Positions 18,303 through 26,350 of a stretch of 64,000 nt of DNA are shown here, one piece after another. Under the pieces are notes generated by a model that saw only the letters and a program-made list of their open reading frames with translations, was not told the DNA's origin and searched no databases. A program made the translations under genes and the position numbers. The stretch comes from Micromonospora sp. WMMD1155 (GTDB lineage Bacteria > Actinomycetota > Actinomycetes > Mycobacteriales > Micromonosporaceae), in NCBI RefSeq assembly GCF_029581275.1, contig NZ_CP120742.1, forward strand, positions 5,704,501 through 5,768,500. Direction: 5' to 3'. Each line of letters begins with the position of its first letter. The stretch's first letter is position 1.

Positions 18303-20078
18303 TCAGGCGGACGGAATGCCGACGACCTCGACCTCGACGCCCTCGTTGCGCAGGGACTTCATCGCCCGGTAGAGCGCGACCTGGGCGAAGGTGAAGAGCG
18401 AGTCCACGGTGAGCGGCTTGCCGGAGCCGAGGGCGATCGCGTAGACGACCTTGCGAGGCTGGAAGCCGGGGTCGATGACGCGCGCCGACGGCTGCCGACG
18501 GACCATCTCGGCCAGCGCGGTGCGGGCGTCGGCCTCGTACCGCAGGGCGTCGACCGACACCTCGCCCTGCGCGAAGAGGTGGCTCAACGCCGAGCTCCCC
18601 TTGGCACGCTTGACATGGATCAGCTCGTCGTCGGGACCGAGCAGGTCACAGGCCTCGATACCGCGGTGGTGCTGGCTCGTCCGCAGCAGCCGCCGGTCCA
18701 GCAGGGTCAGACCGCAGACCCGTGCAGCGTGGACGTTGTACTGCTCCTCGTCCGTCTGCTCCGTGGTCCAGGCCGGGAGTGCGATGCTGGCCGGCCTGGC
18801 CAGGATCTGCTCGATCTCGTCGCGGAGGAACGCGCGGTGGCGGTCGCCGATCTCGTACCAGCCGCCCTCGTGCAGCAGGAGCTGACTCGCACCGTGGGCG
18901 AGCTGTGCAGTGATCCACCGTGACGCGGACGTCGAACCGATCTCCTCGTCGCCAGCCGCGTCGGTGTAGAGGTTGACGCGTCCGGTGCAGAGCGACGTCC
19001 ACCGCTCGCCGTCCGGGACGCCCTCGGTCTGCGCGAGCACGTCTGCCAGCGTGAGCTCGGTGAGGTGCACCGGGCGGAGGCCGGACTTCGGCACTCGCAG
19101 CTTGTACGACTGGATCCGCTCGATCTCACTGAAGACCCGGCCCGGCACGGCCAGTCCGACGTCCGCCGGATCCGGCAACCTCAGCAGCCGGTCCAGTTGC
19201 TCCTCCACCTGCGACAGCCGGGGATCCCGGGCCGGCACCGGTCGGATCTGGGTGATGAACTCCAGGTCGGCGAAGGGCGCCTCCTGCTTGCAGACCCGGT
19301 CGATCTCCCGCAGGTCGGCGAGCAGGCTCGCGGGCTCGACACCGAGATGGATGCGCAGGGTGTCGCTGCCCTCGACCGGGGTGGCCCTACCCGTAGACCG
19401 GCAGACGGTGAGGGTCGGGTTGAACGTCCGCCCGCAGACCTGGCCGACGATCTCGCCCCACTTGTCGATGCCGTACATCCGGATGTGCTGACCGCCCGGG
19501 ACCATGTTGCGGTCGACCCGGCCGGAGGTGCCGAACACCCGCCGGCGTACCTGCTTGATCTCGTCGGGGGCGAGCGAGCGGACCGCGAAGCCGATTCCGA
19601 AGCCCGAGTTGGCGAGGTCCAGATCGACCATGTGACGGCCGACCGTGCCGTAGGTGAGGGCGTAGACGTTGTCGTCGACCGCGACGAGCAACGCGGCACC
19701 GCCACTGCTGAACCCGAGTTCGGTCTCCTCCCCGGTCAGCCGGGCGAGTACATCGCACCAGTCGGCCCGCTGGCGCGGCACCGTCCCGTGCACCAGCAGC
19801 GCCGGCGCACCGGCGACCGAGCGCTCCTCGACCAGGAAGTCGTGCTGTCGCACGTAGCGGTGGTTCACCGCCTCATGCAGGCCCTCGATGGTCGGCGTCA
19901 CCCGTTCGAGCTGGTAGACCGACGTCAGGTAGGTGCCCTCCGGTCGCTCGGGCAGGTCGAGGTCGAAGAGGGTGGGTGCGTCGTACGGCGGATGGGTGAC
20001 GTCCTTGCGGACGACACGGCGGATGGTCGGTCGGGTCGTGGTGGCTCGGATCGTGGTCGGCTGGCTCGCACGGCGCAC
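18303..20078 (-). CDS. TIGR04141/DUF6119 family sporadically distributed protein
   Basis: 591 residues from a GTG with AGGAG six bases upstream. The sequence DDNVYALTYGTVGRHMVDLD, SGFGIGFAVRSLAPDEIKQV and the ending DELIHVKRAKGSSALSHLFA match what I know of the TIGR04141 family, which occurs patchily in bacterial genomes and often near mobile or defence genes. Its activity is not established. The conserved ... IHVKR ... block near the C-terminus hints at a nuclease-like fold, which is only inference. Flanked by a lipoprotein upstream and a membrane-anchored protein downstream. Confidence 0.75.
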   Translation of the reverse strand: MRRASQPTTIRATTTRPTIRRVVRKDVTHPPYDAPTLFDLDLPERPEGTYLTSVYQLERVTPTIEGLHEAVNHRYVRQHDFLVEERSVAGAPALLVHGTVPRQRADWCDVLARLTGEETELGFSSGGAALLVAVDDNVYALTYGTVGRHMVDLDLANSGFGIGFAVRSLAPDEIKQVRRRVFGTSGRVDRNMVPGGQHIRMYGIDKWGEIVGQVCGRTFNPTLTVCRSTGRATPVEGSDTLRIHLGVEPASLLADLREIDRVCKQEAPFADLEFITQIRPVPARDPRLSQVEEQLDRLLRLPDPADVGLAVPGRVFSEIERIQSYKLRVPKSGLRPVHLTELTLADVLAQTEGVPDGERWTSLCTGRVNLYTDAAGDEEIGSTSASRWITAQLAHGASQLLLHEGGWYEIGDRHRAFLRDEIEQILARPASIALPAWTTEQTDEEQYNVHAARVCGLTLLDRRLLRTSQHHRGIEACDLLGPDDELIHVKRAKGSSALSHLFAQGEVSVDALRYEADARTALAEMVRRQPSARVIDPGFQPRKVVYAIALGSGKPLTVDSLFTFAQVALYRAMKSLRNEGVEVEVVGIPSA

Positions 20079-20179
20079 GTCGATCTCCTCGCGTTGAGAA
20101 TCGGGGTGGCGGTGGTGCGGGGGGAGGGGTACGCCGAGGACGGGCTTCGCGGGTCCCGCCCTCGGCGCGGGCGGTCAGC

Positions 20180-20704
20180 TCACAGGGTGACGTCGACGCC
20201 GCCGGAGAACGGCGAGTCGTGCAGCTCGAGCTTGGTGAGCTTCACGTTCTTCGGAATGTCGAAGACCACGACGCCGGTGACCTGGTTTCCGGGGTTGATG
20301 TCGTTGAGGAACGTCTCGGCGTTCTTGTTCGCGTAGATCGCCGCGCCGGAGTCGGCGGAGTACTCGGTGCCGTCGGCCGCGTACGCCTTCTGGCTGCTGC
20401 CGTCGAACATCTGCGCTTCCTTGCCGATGTTCTTCACGTTGACCGTGACCAGGCAGAACTGGCCCTGCGCCTTCTGCTCGAGCGGGGCACTGCCGACCTT
20501 GGCCACGCCGCACTTGGACGACTTGACCGTGAACTCGAACTTCCCGTCCCGGGCCGGCTCACCGACCTTGGCGGTCTTCGGCTTGTCGTCGCCCTTGGCG
20601 CCGCCGGCGTCGGCCTTGCTGGTCGCGTCATCGGTGCTGCCGGCACCGCAGCCGAGCGCGATGAGGCAGGTGGCGATCAGAGCGAGAGTGGTGGTCTTGC
20701 GCAT
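20180..20704 (-). CDS. Lipoprotein with DUF4352-like domain
   Basis: 174 residues. The signal peptide MRKTTTLALIATCLIALGCG ends in a lipobox (Cys19). After a charged linker comes a DUF4352-type beta domain (FEFTVKSSKCGVAKVG, GQFCLVTVNVKNIGKEAQMF) with two conserved Cys; such domains are typical of actinobacterial surface lipoproteins of unknown role. AGGAGG lies six bases before the ATG, and a good sigma-70-type promoter lies just upstream (20738-20766). First gene of the leftward group. Confidence 0.85.
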   Translation of the reverse strand: MRKTTTLALIATCLIALGCGAGSTDDATSKADAGGAKGDDKPKTAKVGEPARDGKFEFTVKSSKCGVAKVGSAPLEQKAQGQFCLVTVNVKNIGKEAQMFDGSSQKAYAADGTEYSADSGAAIYANKNAETFLNDINPGNQVTGVVVFDIPKNVKLTKLELHDSPFSGGVDVTL

Positions 20705-20737
20705 CGTTGTCCTCCTGATGTGAACGTTGCGAGGTCA

Positions 20738-20766
20738 ATAAGAGCATCGTCCGACAACACTGTCAA
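20738..20766 (-). promoter_or_regulatory. Leftward sigma-70-type promoter of lipoprotein gene
   Basis: On the reverse strand: TTGACA (20766-20761), 17-base spacer, TCTTAT (20743-20738). Perfect -35 and 4/6 -10. It overlaps one arm of the palindrome at 20754-20793. Confidence 0.7.
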
Positions 20767-20793
20767 CAGACAATCTCGTGCTTGACAGTTGTG
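20754..20793. promoter_or_regulatory. Palindromic operator between lipoprotein and methylase genes
   Basis: Arms CTGTCAA (20760-20766) and TTGACAG (20782-20788) form an exact inverted repeat with a 15-base spacer; with one bulged base the arms extend to ACAAC(A)CTGTCAA and TTGACAGTTGT. It covers the -35 box of the leftward promoter and ends within 20 bases of the methylase start, so a factor bound here would affect both directions. The methylase's own N-terminal HTH is a candidate. Confidence 0.55.
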
Positions 20794-20806
20794 CGAGACT
20801 TTCGAC

Positions 20807-22714
20807 GTGCAGGAGAACCCGACCATCACGGCAGCGTCGATCGCCCGGCTCGCCGGCGTCGGTCGCGCTGCGGTCAGCAACTGGCGTAAGCGGCACCCCG
20901 ACTTCCCTGCCCCGGTTGGCGGGACGACGGCGAGCCCCGAGTTCGACCTGATCCAGGTCGAGCAGTGGTTACGCACCCAGGGCAAGCTCCCCGAGCTGGC
21001 CACCGCCGACCGGCTCTGGCGACACCTCGCCGCGGCCAGCGACTCCCCGGCCGCAGGCCTCGCCGCCGTCGGCGCCCTGCTGCTGGCCCGTCAACGCGGC
21101 TCCCGCAGCGTCAGCGTCGACGCCCAACTCGCGCCGTTGCTGCCCGACGTCGACGCCCTCGCCGACGAGTTGGGCCCGCAGGGCGCGTTCGACGAGCTGT
21201 GGCAGCGGTTCTCCGCACCCGGGCCCGGCCGCCCCTTCGCCACCCCCGACGCCCTCGCCGACCTGATGATCGGGCTCGCCAACGTCGGCGGCGGCTCGGT
21301 CCTCGACCCGGCCGCCGGCTCCGGCGCCATCCTGCGGGCCGCCGTCCGCGCCGGCAGCACCTCCGTCTACGGGCAGGAACTCGACGACGACCTCGCCCGG
21401 CTCGCCGGCCTGTGGCTGGCCCTGCACGACGTACCCGGGGAGGTCAGCACCGGTGACTCACTGCGCGCCGACGCCTTCGCCGGCCGCGCCGTCGACGCCG
21501 TCGTCTGCCACCCACCCTTCGGCGCCAGCAACTGGGGCGACGACGAACTCGGCCACGACCCCCGCTGGATCGTCGGCACCACACCCCGCACCGAACCCGA
21601 GCTGGCCTGGGTGCAACACGCCCTCGCCCACCTGCGGGTCGGCGGGCACTCGGTCCTGCTGATGCCACCCACCGTCGCCAGCCGCCGCGCCGGCAAACGC
21701 ATCCGCGGCGAACTGCTCCGCCGAGGTCACCTACGTGCCGTCATCGCGCTCCCGCCAGGGGTGGCGGCACCGCACGGCGTACCCCTGCACCTGTGGGTGT
21801 TGCGACGCGCCGCGACCGACGCGCCGCCACCGGCGCGGGCGCTGCTGATCGACGCCGCAGTTGGCGACCTGGCCGACACCGGGCCGCGCGTGCTGGCCGT
21901 GTGGCGGGCCTTCGCCGCCGCCCCGGACGGCGATGTCGAGGAGGCCGGGTTCGCCCGCGCGGTCCCGGTCATCGAGCTACTCGACGAGGAGGTCGACCTC
22001 ACCCCCGCACGCCGGCAACCCGCCGTCGTGGGCGAGGCGTCGGGCGAGCATCTGGTACGCACCAGAGAACGGCTGGCCGCCGTCGTGAGGGAGCTGCCGG
22101 GCCTGATGCCGCAGGTCACACCGGCACCTGACGGGCCGGACGGCCTCTTCCTCACGGTGGGGGAGCTGGCGAAGACCGGGGCCCTTCAACTGATCGGGCC
22201 GGTCCGGGCTGGCACGTCCACACCAGCACCCGACGGGCCGCTTGTGCTCACGGTTCAGGACGTGCTCGCCGGATTGGAGGCGTCCGGACGGGTCGATGAC
22301 CGGTTCGGGCAGGAGATCCCCCTCGCGGTGGGGGACGTTGTGGTGCCGATGATCGCGCGGCAGATCGTCCCACGGGTGGTCACCGAGGAAGGGGCGTTGT
22401 TGGGGCGCAACCTCTACCTGCTGCGGCCCAGTCCGGCGGCGTTGGATCCGTGGTTCCTCGCTGGTCAGCTGCGGACGTCAGCAAACGAGAAGCAGTCGTC
22501 GAGTCTGTCGGGCACGATGCGGTTCGACATTCGGCGGGCGCAGGTGCGGCGGCTGTCGCTCGACGGGCAGCGGATTCATGGGGACGCGTTTCAGCGCCTG
22601 GTGGCTTTCGAGTCAGCGATCCGGCAGGCTGCCACACTCGGGGCCGAGCTGGCGCAACTGACCGCTGACGGGTTGGCGCGGGGGGTCCTGCGGCCAGACG
22701 CCGACATTCGATAG
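20807..22714 (+). CDS. HTH-containing N6 DNA methylase homologue with HPPF instead of NPPF
   Basis: About 635 residues. An N-terminal MerR/phage-like HTH (ITAASIARLAGVGRAAVSNW, RKRHPDFPAPVGG) is followed by an HsdM-like methylase fold with an intact AdoMet motif VLDPAAGSGAILRAAVRA (about residue 165). Motif IV reads VVCHPPFGASNWG: the catalytic Asn of NPPF is His (residue 235 from this start). A C-terminal HsdS-like target-recognition region follows (LYLLRPSPAALDPWFLAGQL). GTG 20807 begins at the folded HTH; a TTG at 20789 is also possible. Probably catalytically impaired, acting as a DNA reader or regulator, unless the His substitution is tolerated. Confidence 0.8.
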   Translation: MQENPTITAASIARLAGVGRAAVSNWRKRHPDFPAPVGGTTASPEFDLIQVEQWLRTQGKLPELATADRLWRHLAAASDSPAAGLAAVGALLLARQRGSRSVSVDAQLAPLLPDVDALADELGPQGAFDELWQRFSAPGPGRPFATPDALADLMIGLANVGGGSVLDPAAGSGAILRAAVRAGSTSVYGQELDDDLARLAGLWLALHDVPGEVSTGDSLRADAFAGRAVDAVVCHPPFGASNWGDDELGHDPRWIVGTTPRTEPELAWVQHALAHLRVGGHSVLLMPPTVASRRAGKRIRGELLRRGHLRAVIALPPGVAAPHGVPLHLWVLRRAATDAPPPARALLIDAAVGDLADTGPRVLAVWRAFAAAPDGDVEEAGFARAVPVIELLDEEVDLTPARRQPAVVGEASGEHLVRTRERLAAVVRELPGLMPQVTPAPDGPDGLFLTVGELAKTGALQLIGPVRAGTSTPAPDGPLVLTVQDVLAGLEASGRVDDRFGQEIPLAVGDVVVPMIARQIVPRVVTEEGALLGRNLYLLRPSPAALDPWFLAGQLRTSANEKQSSSLSGTMRFDIRRAQVRRLSLDGQRIHGDAFQRLVAFESAIRQAATLGAELAQLTADGLARGVLRPDADIR

Positions 22715-22892
22715 GGCGAGGCCCTGTCAGGTGGCCATGGGTCATCCCCAGCACTGAATCGCTGTTCGGCGACTCTGCTCGACCCCTCTGTTGGTCCTGT
22801 ACGTGACGGCTGGGGACATCGCCCAGCGCGATCTTGGGGCACAGTGGAGGGCTGAGCGGGGCGCTGAGGGTGCGTAGCGGGGAGGTTACGGA

Positions 22893-23312
22893 GTGCTTGG
22901 TCAGGATCCGGACGCGGCCCAGGAAATGCTGAATTCCTGGACAGCCGAGCTGTCGGCACGCGCTCAGGCGGCCGCCGACCTGTCGGAGCGGGTTGCGGTT
23001 CTGGCGGCGTCGGCAACTAGCGCGGACGGCGTAGTCCGCGTGACGGTCGCCGCCTCGGGGGCGCTTACGGACCTTCGGTTGGACGACCGCGTTCAGCGGA
23101 TGCGCGGCTCTGAACTTGCCAGCATCATCATGGCAACGGTCGCCCGTGCGCAGGCCGGGTTGACCGATCAGGTGATGGTCGCGGTGCACGACACCGTGGG
23201 CACCGATTCGGAGACCGGACGGGCGATCACCGACACCTTTGCCAGGCGCTTCCCCAAGCCCGCTGACGAGCAGCCCGAACGGTGGGAACGGGACACCAGA
23301 AGTGGCTGGTGA
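22893..23312 (+). CDS. YbaB/EbfC family protein, type VII toxin cluster
   Basis: 139 residues. DLSERVAVLAASATSADGVV, RVTVAASGALTDLRLDD and ELASIIMATVARAQAGLTDQ follow the YbaB/EbfC nucleoid-protein pattern. In actinobacteria such proteins commonly open type VII (WXG100) secreted-toxin loci, where they probably act as accessory proteins rather than nucleoid factors. GGGGAGG lies before the GTG. The 3' end overlaps the next gene. The preceding 178 bases hold no gene. Confidence 0.75.
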   Translation: MLGQDPDAAQEMLNSWTAELSARAQAAADLSERVAVLAASATSADGVVRVTVAASGALTDLRLDDRVQRMRGSELASIIMATVARAQAGLTDQVMVAVHDTVGTDSETGRAITDTFARRFPKPADEQPERWERDTRSGW

Positions 23313-23634
23313 CACCGAGATGCTCATGTCGGTGGCGGCGGTCATTCGGCATGCCGCAACGGTCGACGACGCCGCCGACAAGATGGAGACCGCTCGCGGC
23401 GCAGCGGCGTACGTGCAGATGGGCGCAGCGGCGTACGGGCAGATCTGTGGGTTCCTGCCTCGTCTGATCGATCCCGTGGCGGACAGGGCGGTGACCGCGC
23501 TGGGAGGGTCCGCTACAACACTGCGTGAGGCGGCAGCCAACCTGCGAGCGGTTGCTGCCTCGACCGAAGCCACCGACGTGGAGAACGCACGACGACTTGC
23601 CGAAAGTGCCGGCCGGTTGGAACTGCCGCTGTGA
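23302..23634 (+). CDS. WXG100/EspC-like type VII secretion protein
   Basis: About 110 residues, helical hairpin with Ala-rich faces: VIRHAATVDDAADKMETARG, VADRAVTALGGSATTLREAA. Fits the ESX secretion-associated small proteins that partner a large toxin. Start uncertain: GTG 23302 (overlapping the previous gene by 11 bases) or ATG 23317. Overlaps the toxin gene start by 4 bases, so the cluster is translationally coupled. Confidence 0.7.
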   Translation: MAGDTEMLMSVAAVIRHAATVDDAADKMETARGAAAYVQMGAAAYGQICGFLPRLIDPVADRAVTALGGSATTLREAAANLRAVAASTEATDVENARRLAESAGRLELPL

Positions 23635-25013
23635 CCGACATGGCGGCCAACCCGCTGGTGGTGCAGCGCCACGACTCGACCCAGTGGTACACCGGGCTCG
23701 GGCTGGTCGAGGACGTCGCTGACACCGTGTCAGGCATCGAGTCGGGAAGCTGGATCGACTCGACGATCGGTGGTGTCGCCACGTCGATGGATGCTCTGGC
23801 CACCGTGCTCGACCCGCTCGGGTCGCTGGTCAGTTGGGGCGTCGGTTGGCTGCTCGAACATGTCAAGCCGCTGTCGGACGCGCTGGACTGGCTGGCCGGC
23901 GACCCGGACCAGATCAGCGCGTACGCGAACACGTGGCGTAACGTCGCGAAGCAGAGCACCGATACGGTGGCCGATCTGCAAGCGGCGCTCTCCACGCAGC
24001 TCGCCGAGTGGCAGGGCGCCTCGGCGTGGGCCTACCGGGCACACATGTCGGGTCAGATCCGGGCAATGGAGGGCCTCGCTCGGGCCGCCGACGGCATCGC
24101 TTCGCTCGTGGAGGGTGCCGGACTGTTGGTGGCGTTGGTCCGCGAGCTGGTTCGGGACCTGATCGCGGATTTCGTCTCGGTGCTGGCGGTCAGGCTGCCG
24201 CTCTGGCTGGCCGAGGCCGGTGTGACGCTCGGCATCGCGACTCCGTTGGTGATCTCCCAGGTGAGCAGCCTGGTGGCCAAGTGGGCTGCGCGGATCGCCA
24301 GGCTGATCAGCGCGCTGATCAGCAGCATGCGTCGGCTGACCCCGCTGCTCAGTCGCTTGGGCGACCTGATGGACGATCTCAATACCCTCCTGCGGCGAGC
24401 TGCCCGCACAGACCCGGTCAACCCGGCGCATGGAGGCGCACCCAGTGGACGCACTGGGCCATGGGGAGAGCCGGATCTTGACTCGATGGGGCGTCGGTCG
24501 GACTGGGAGGACCCTTCCACGCATCCGCAGGCGCCGCCACCGCCGGATGCGAACCTCCCGGCCGGGGACCCGGTCTACCACAGGCCGAACAGCACGGCCG
24601 TTGGCTACGACAGCGCTACGATGCGCAACTTCGACGCGGTGGCGCCGATCCCCGGGCATCACGATGTGATCGTGCACGGCGAACGTACCGGTCTGTTCCG
24701 ACCTGGCCTCGTAGGCGCTGACGGTGCCGACCACCCCGCGAACTTCACCCACCCACAGCAGATCGCCGATGCCATTCGCGGCAACCCGCACTACGACGGT
24801 GGCCCGGTGCGACTGGTGTCCTGTCACACCGGCGCAGTTGCCCCCGAGGCCGGTGTGCCACCAGCGGCTCAACAGGTCGCCGACGCCCTCGGGGTGCCTG
24901 TGCTGGCACCAACCGACGCTGTCGGTGTCGACCGGTATGGTCCCGTGGGGCAAACCCCGATGATCCGGGGCGACGGAGAGTGGAAGACCTTCTATCCGAA
25001 CGGTGGGCGTTGA
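23631..25013 (+). CDS. Type VII-secreted polymorphic toxin, Cys/His protease-like C-terminus
   Basis: 460 residues. The N-terminal half is a WXG100/PPE-like helical domain (LSTQLAEWQGASAWAYRAHM with the WQG turn) plus hydrophobic helices (LLVALVRELVRDLIADFVSV, VTLGIATPLVISQVSSLVA). A Pro-rich linker (HPQAPPPPDANLPAGDP) leads to the toxin domain: PGHHDVIVHGERTGLF, VRLVSCHTG, VADALGVPVLAPTDAV. The order His (VHGE) then Cys (SCHTG) resembles clan-CD/C80-type cysteine proteases, a tentative call. It would be exported through an ESX-type system encoded elsewhere. The adjacent overlapping gene is the likely immunity protein. Confidence 0.75.
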   Translation: MTDMAANPLVVQRHDSTQWYTGLGLVEDVADTVSGIESGSWIDSTIGGVATSMDALATVLDPLGSLVSWGVGWLLEHVKPLSDALDWLAGDPDQISAYANTWRNVAKQSTDTVADLQAALSTQLAEWQGASAWAYRAHMSGQIRAMEGLARAADGIASLVEGAGLLVALVRELVRDLIADFVSVLAVRLPLWLAEAGVTLGIATPLVISQVSSLVAKWAARIARLISALISSMRRLTPLLSRLGDLMDDLNTLLRRAARTDPVNPAHGGAPSGRTGPWGEPDLDSMGRRSDWEDPSTHPQAPPPPDANLPAGDPVYHRPNSTAVGYDSATMRNFDAVAPIPGHHDVIVHGERTGLFRPGLVGADGADHPANFTHPQQIADAIRGNPHYDGGPVRLVSCHTGAVAPEAGVPPAAQQVADALGVPVLAPTDAVGVDRYGPVGQTPMIRGDGEWKTFYPNGGR

Positions 25014-25423
25014 TGGACGGCGGTCAGTTGAAGGCGGCGGGAATGTTCCGTGAGTTCGGGCCGGTCCGCTCCGCCGAGCCGCAGGAGAGCATCTTCGACA
25101 GCGTCGCCACTGAGGAACTGCCCGACGTCACCCGGGTGGTCGCCTACCTGAACTCGGGACACGTCCTCATCGACGTGATGGACGTCGCCGACGACGCCTT
25201 CGACTCGACCCGGCAGGTGATGAACGGCTCGACCGTCATCACCGACGGCGATTGGCTTTGGCGCAAGGACCTCGCCTACTACGTACGGCGTCACCGCGTT
25301 GCGTTGCCGGAGGACTTCCTCGCGCTCATCCGCGAGCGTGACTACGTCGTCCCGTCCCGGAGCGTGCCGGAGTTGACGGCTTGTTCGCGACAGGCACGCG
25401 ACCTGATGTTCTGGTACAGCTGA
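25013..25423 (+). CDS. Putative immunity protein for upstream toxin
   Basis: 136 residues beginning at an ATG that overlaps the toxin stop (TGATG). Acidic, no signal peptide; VTRVVAYLNSGHVLIDVMDV and DWLWRKDLAYYVRRHRVALP form a compact alpha/beta protein of unrecognised family. Position and coupling are those of a polymorphic-toxin immunity gene; the assignment rests on context only. Confidence 0.65.
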   Translation: MDGGQLKAAGMFREFGPVRSAEPQESIFDSVATEELPDVTRVVAYLNSGHVLIDVMDVADDAFDSTRQVMNGSTVITDGDWLWRKDLAYYVRRHRVALPEDFLALIRERDYVVPSRSVPELTACSRQARDLMFWYS

Positions 25424-25479
25424 CAACTGCTTGGTCACACGCACGGAAGAGCTGACTCGCAAGCGTCCCGGTGGTGAGG

Positions 25480-25881
25480 TCAGACCTCGACGATGGGCCA
25501 GTCGTCGCCGAGCACCTTTCGCAGCTGATCGGCCCGAGAGGTGATCACACCAGCGGCGTTGCTGATCGCGAGGAAGGCCGCGCTGCCGGCACCGAGACGG
25601 CCGGTCTGCCGGGCCATGCCCCCGATCATCGGACAGTCATCGGCCCGATCGACGTGCAGGGCCGGTGTGACGATCTGTACGGCCGGGTTGCGACGCAGCA
25701 TGGACAGGTATTCGTGCTCGGTGTGGTCAAGCAGGCTGTATGCCTCAAGCAGGCAGACGAGCGGGACGGCGATCGTTGCGTCGGCGTCGGCGGCCTCCAC
25801 CATCGCTTCACCGACAGCGTCGACACCCTGGGCGTAGGCCATAAGGGCACCGGTGTCGAGCACGTAGACCGGTGCGCTCAC
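25480..25881 (-). CDS. PIN-domain (VapC-like) ribonuclease toxin, possibly degenerate
   Basis: 133 residues. Asp in VYVLDTGALMAYAQG and Glu in VCLLEAYSLLDH match the first two PIN acidic residues, and ITSRADQLRKV carries a C-terminal Asp. The central helix normally holding a third acid reads RLGAGSAAFLAISNAAG, with no Asp/Glu, so activity may be reduced. Overlaps the antitoxin gene by 4 bases, as in VapBC operons. Confidence 0.8.
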   Translation of the reverse strand: MSAPVYVLDTGALMAYAQGVDAVGEAMVEAADADATIAVPLVCLLEAYSLLDHTEHEYLSMLRRNPAVQIVTPALHVDRADDCPMIGGMARQTGRLGAGSAAFLAISNAAGVITSRADQLRKVLGDDWPIVEV

Positions 25882-26189
25882 GCCGCACTCGGCCGGTCGA
25901 AGCCGGCGCGGACGTCGTCAACGGGACGCTCCAGCAGCTCTGCCACCCGGGCAATTGCCGCCTCGCGCATTTCCGGTGTCACCTGGCGGGAGGCGAGGCG
26001 TCGCACCGCACCCTCCGGGTCGTACGGATATTCGCCGTGCCCGGCGGCCCGAAGGGCCGCGCGCATGTCGTCGGATTTCCGACGGCGGCGCAGCGCTTCG
26101 GTGACATACGCGGAAACCTGACGAGCCGGGAGTGCATCCAGCTGCTCGGCTACGTCATCGGGAACGGAGATCGTCACACGCCGACTCAT
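25878..26189 (-). CDS. Ribbon-helix-helix antitoxin (VapB-like)
   Basis: 103 residues. RRVTISVPDDVAEQLDALPA is a ribbon-helix-helix DNA-binding start, followed by VSAYVTEALRRRRK. The C-terminal tail (VTPEMREAAIARVAELLERP) probably wraps the PIN toxin. Expected to repress its own operon; the 161-base gap to the divergent kinase gene would hold that operator and the kinase promoter. Confidence 0.8.
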   Translation of the reverse strand: MSRRVTISVPDDVAEQLDALPARQVSAYVTEALRRRRKSDDMRAALRAAGHGEYPYDPEGAVRRLASRQVTPEMREAAIARVAELLERPVDDVRAGFDRPSAA

Positions 26190-26350
26190 ACACCGGACCC
26201 TAACAAATTATGAATTCCTGGCCCAGGAGGAACCGCCGTTCGGACGCTTCCTCGTTGAATGTGCAAAGTTGTACGGTCATACGTCCGCCGAGGCGTTGAG
26301 CTGACAGGGCAGACCGGCAGTTTCGGTGGGTGTCATCGTGAGGGGGACGA

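Noticed and set aside
26253..26290. TTGAAT and TACGGT-like boxes before the kinase
   Set aside because: Spacing between plausible -35 and -10 is wrong; not strong enough to call a promoter.
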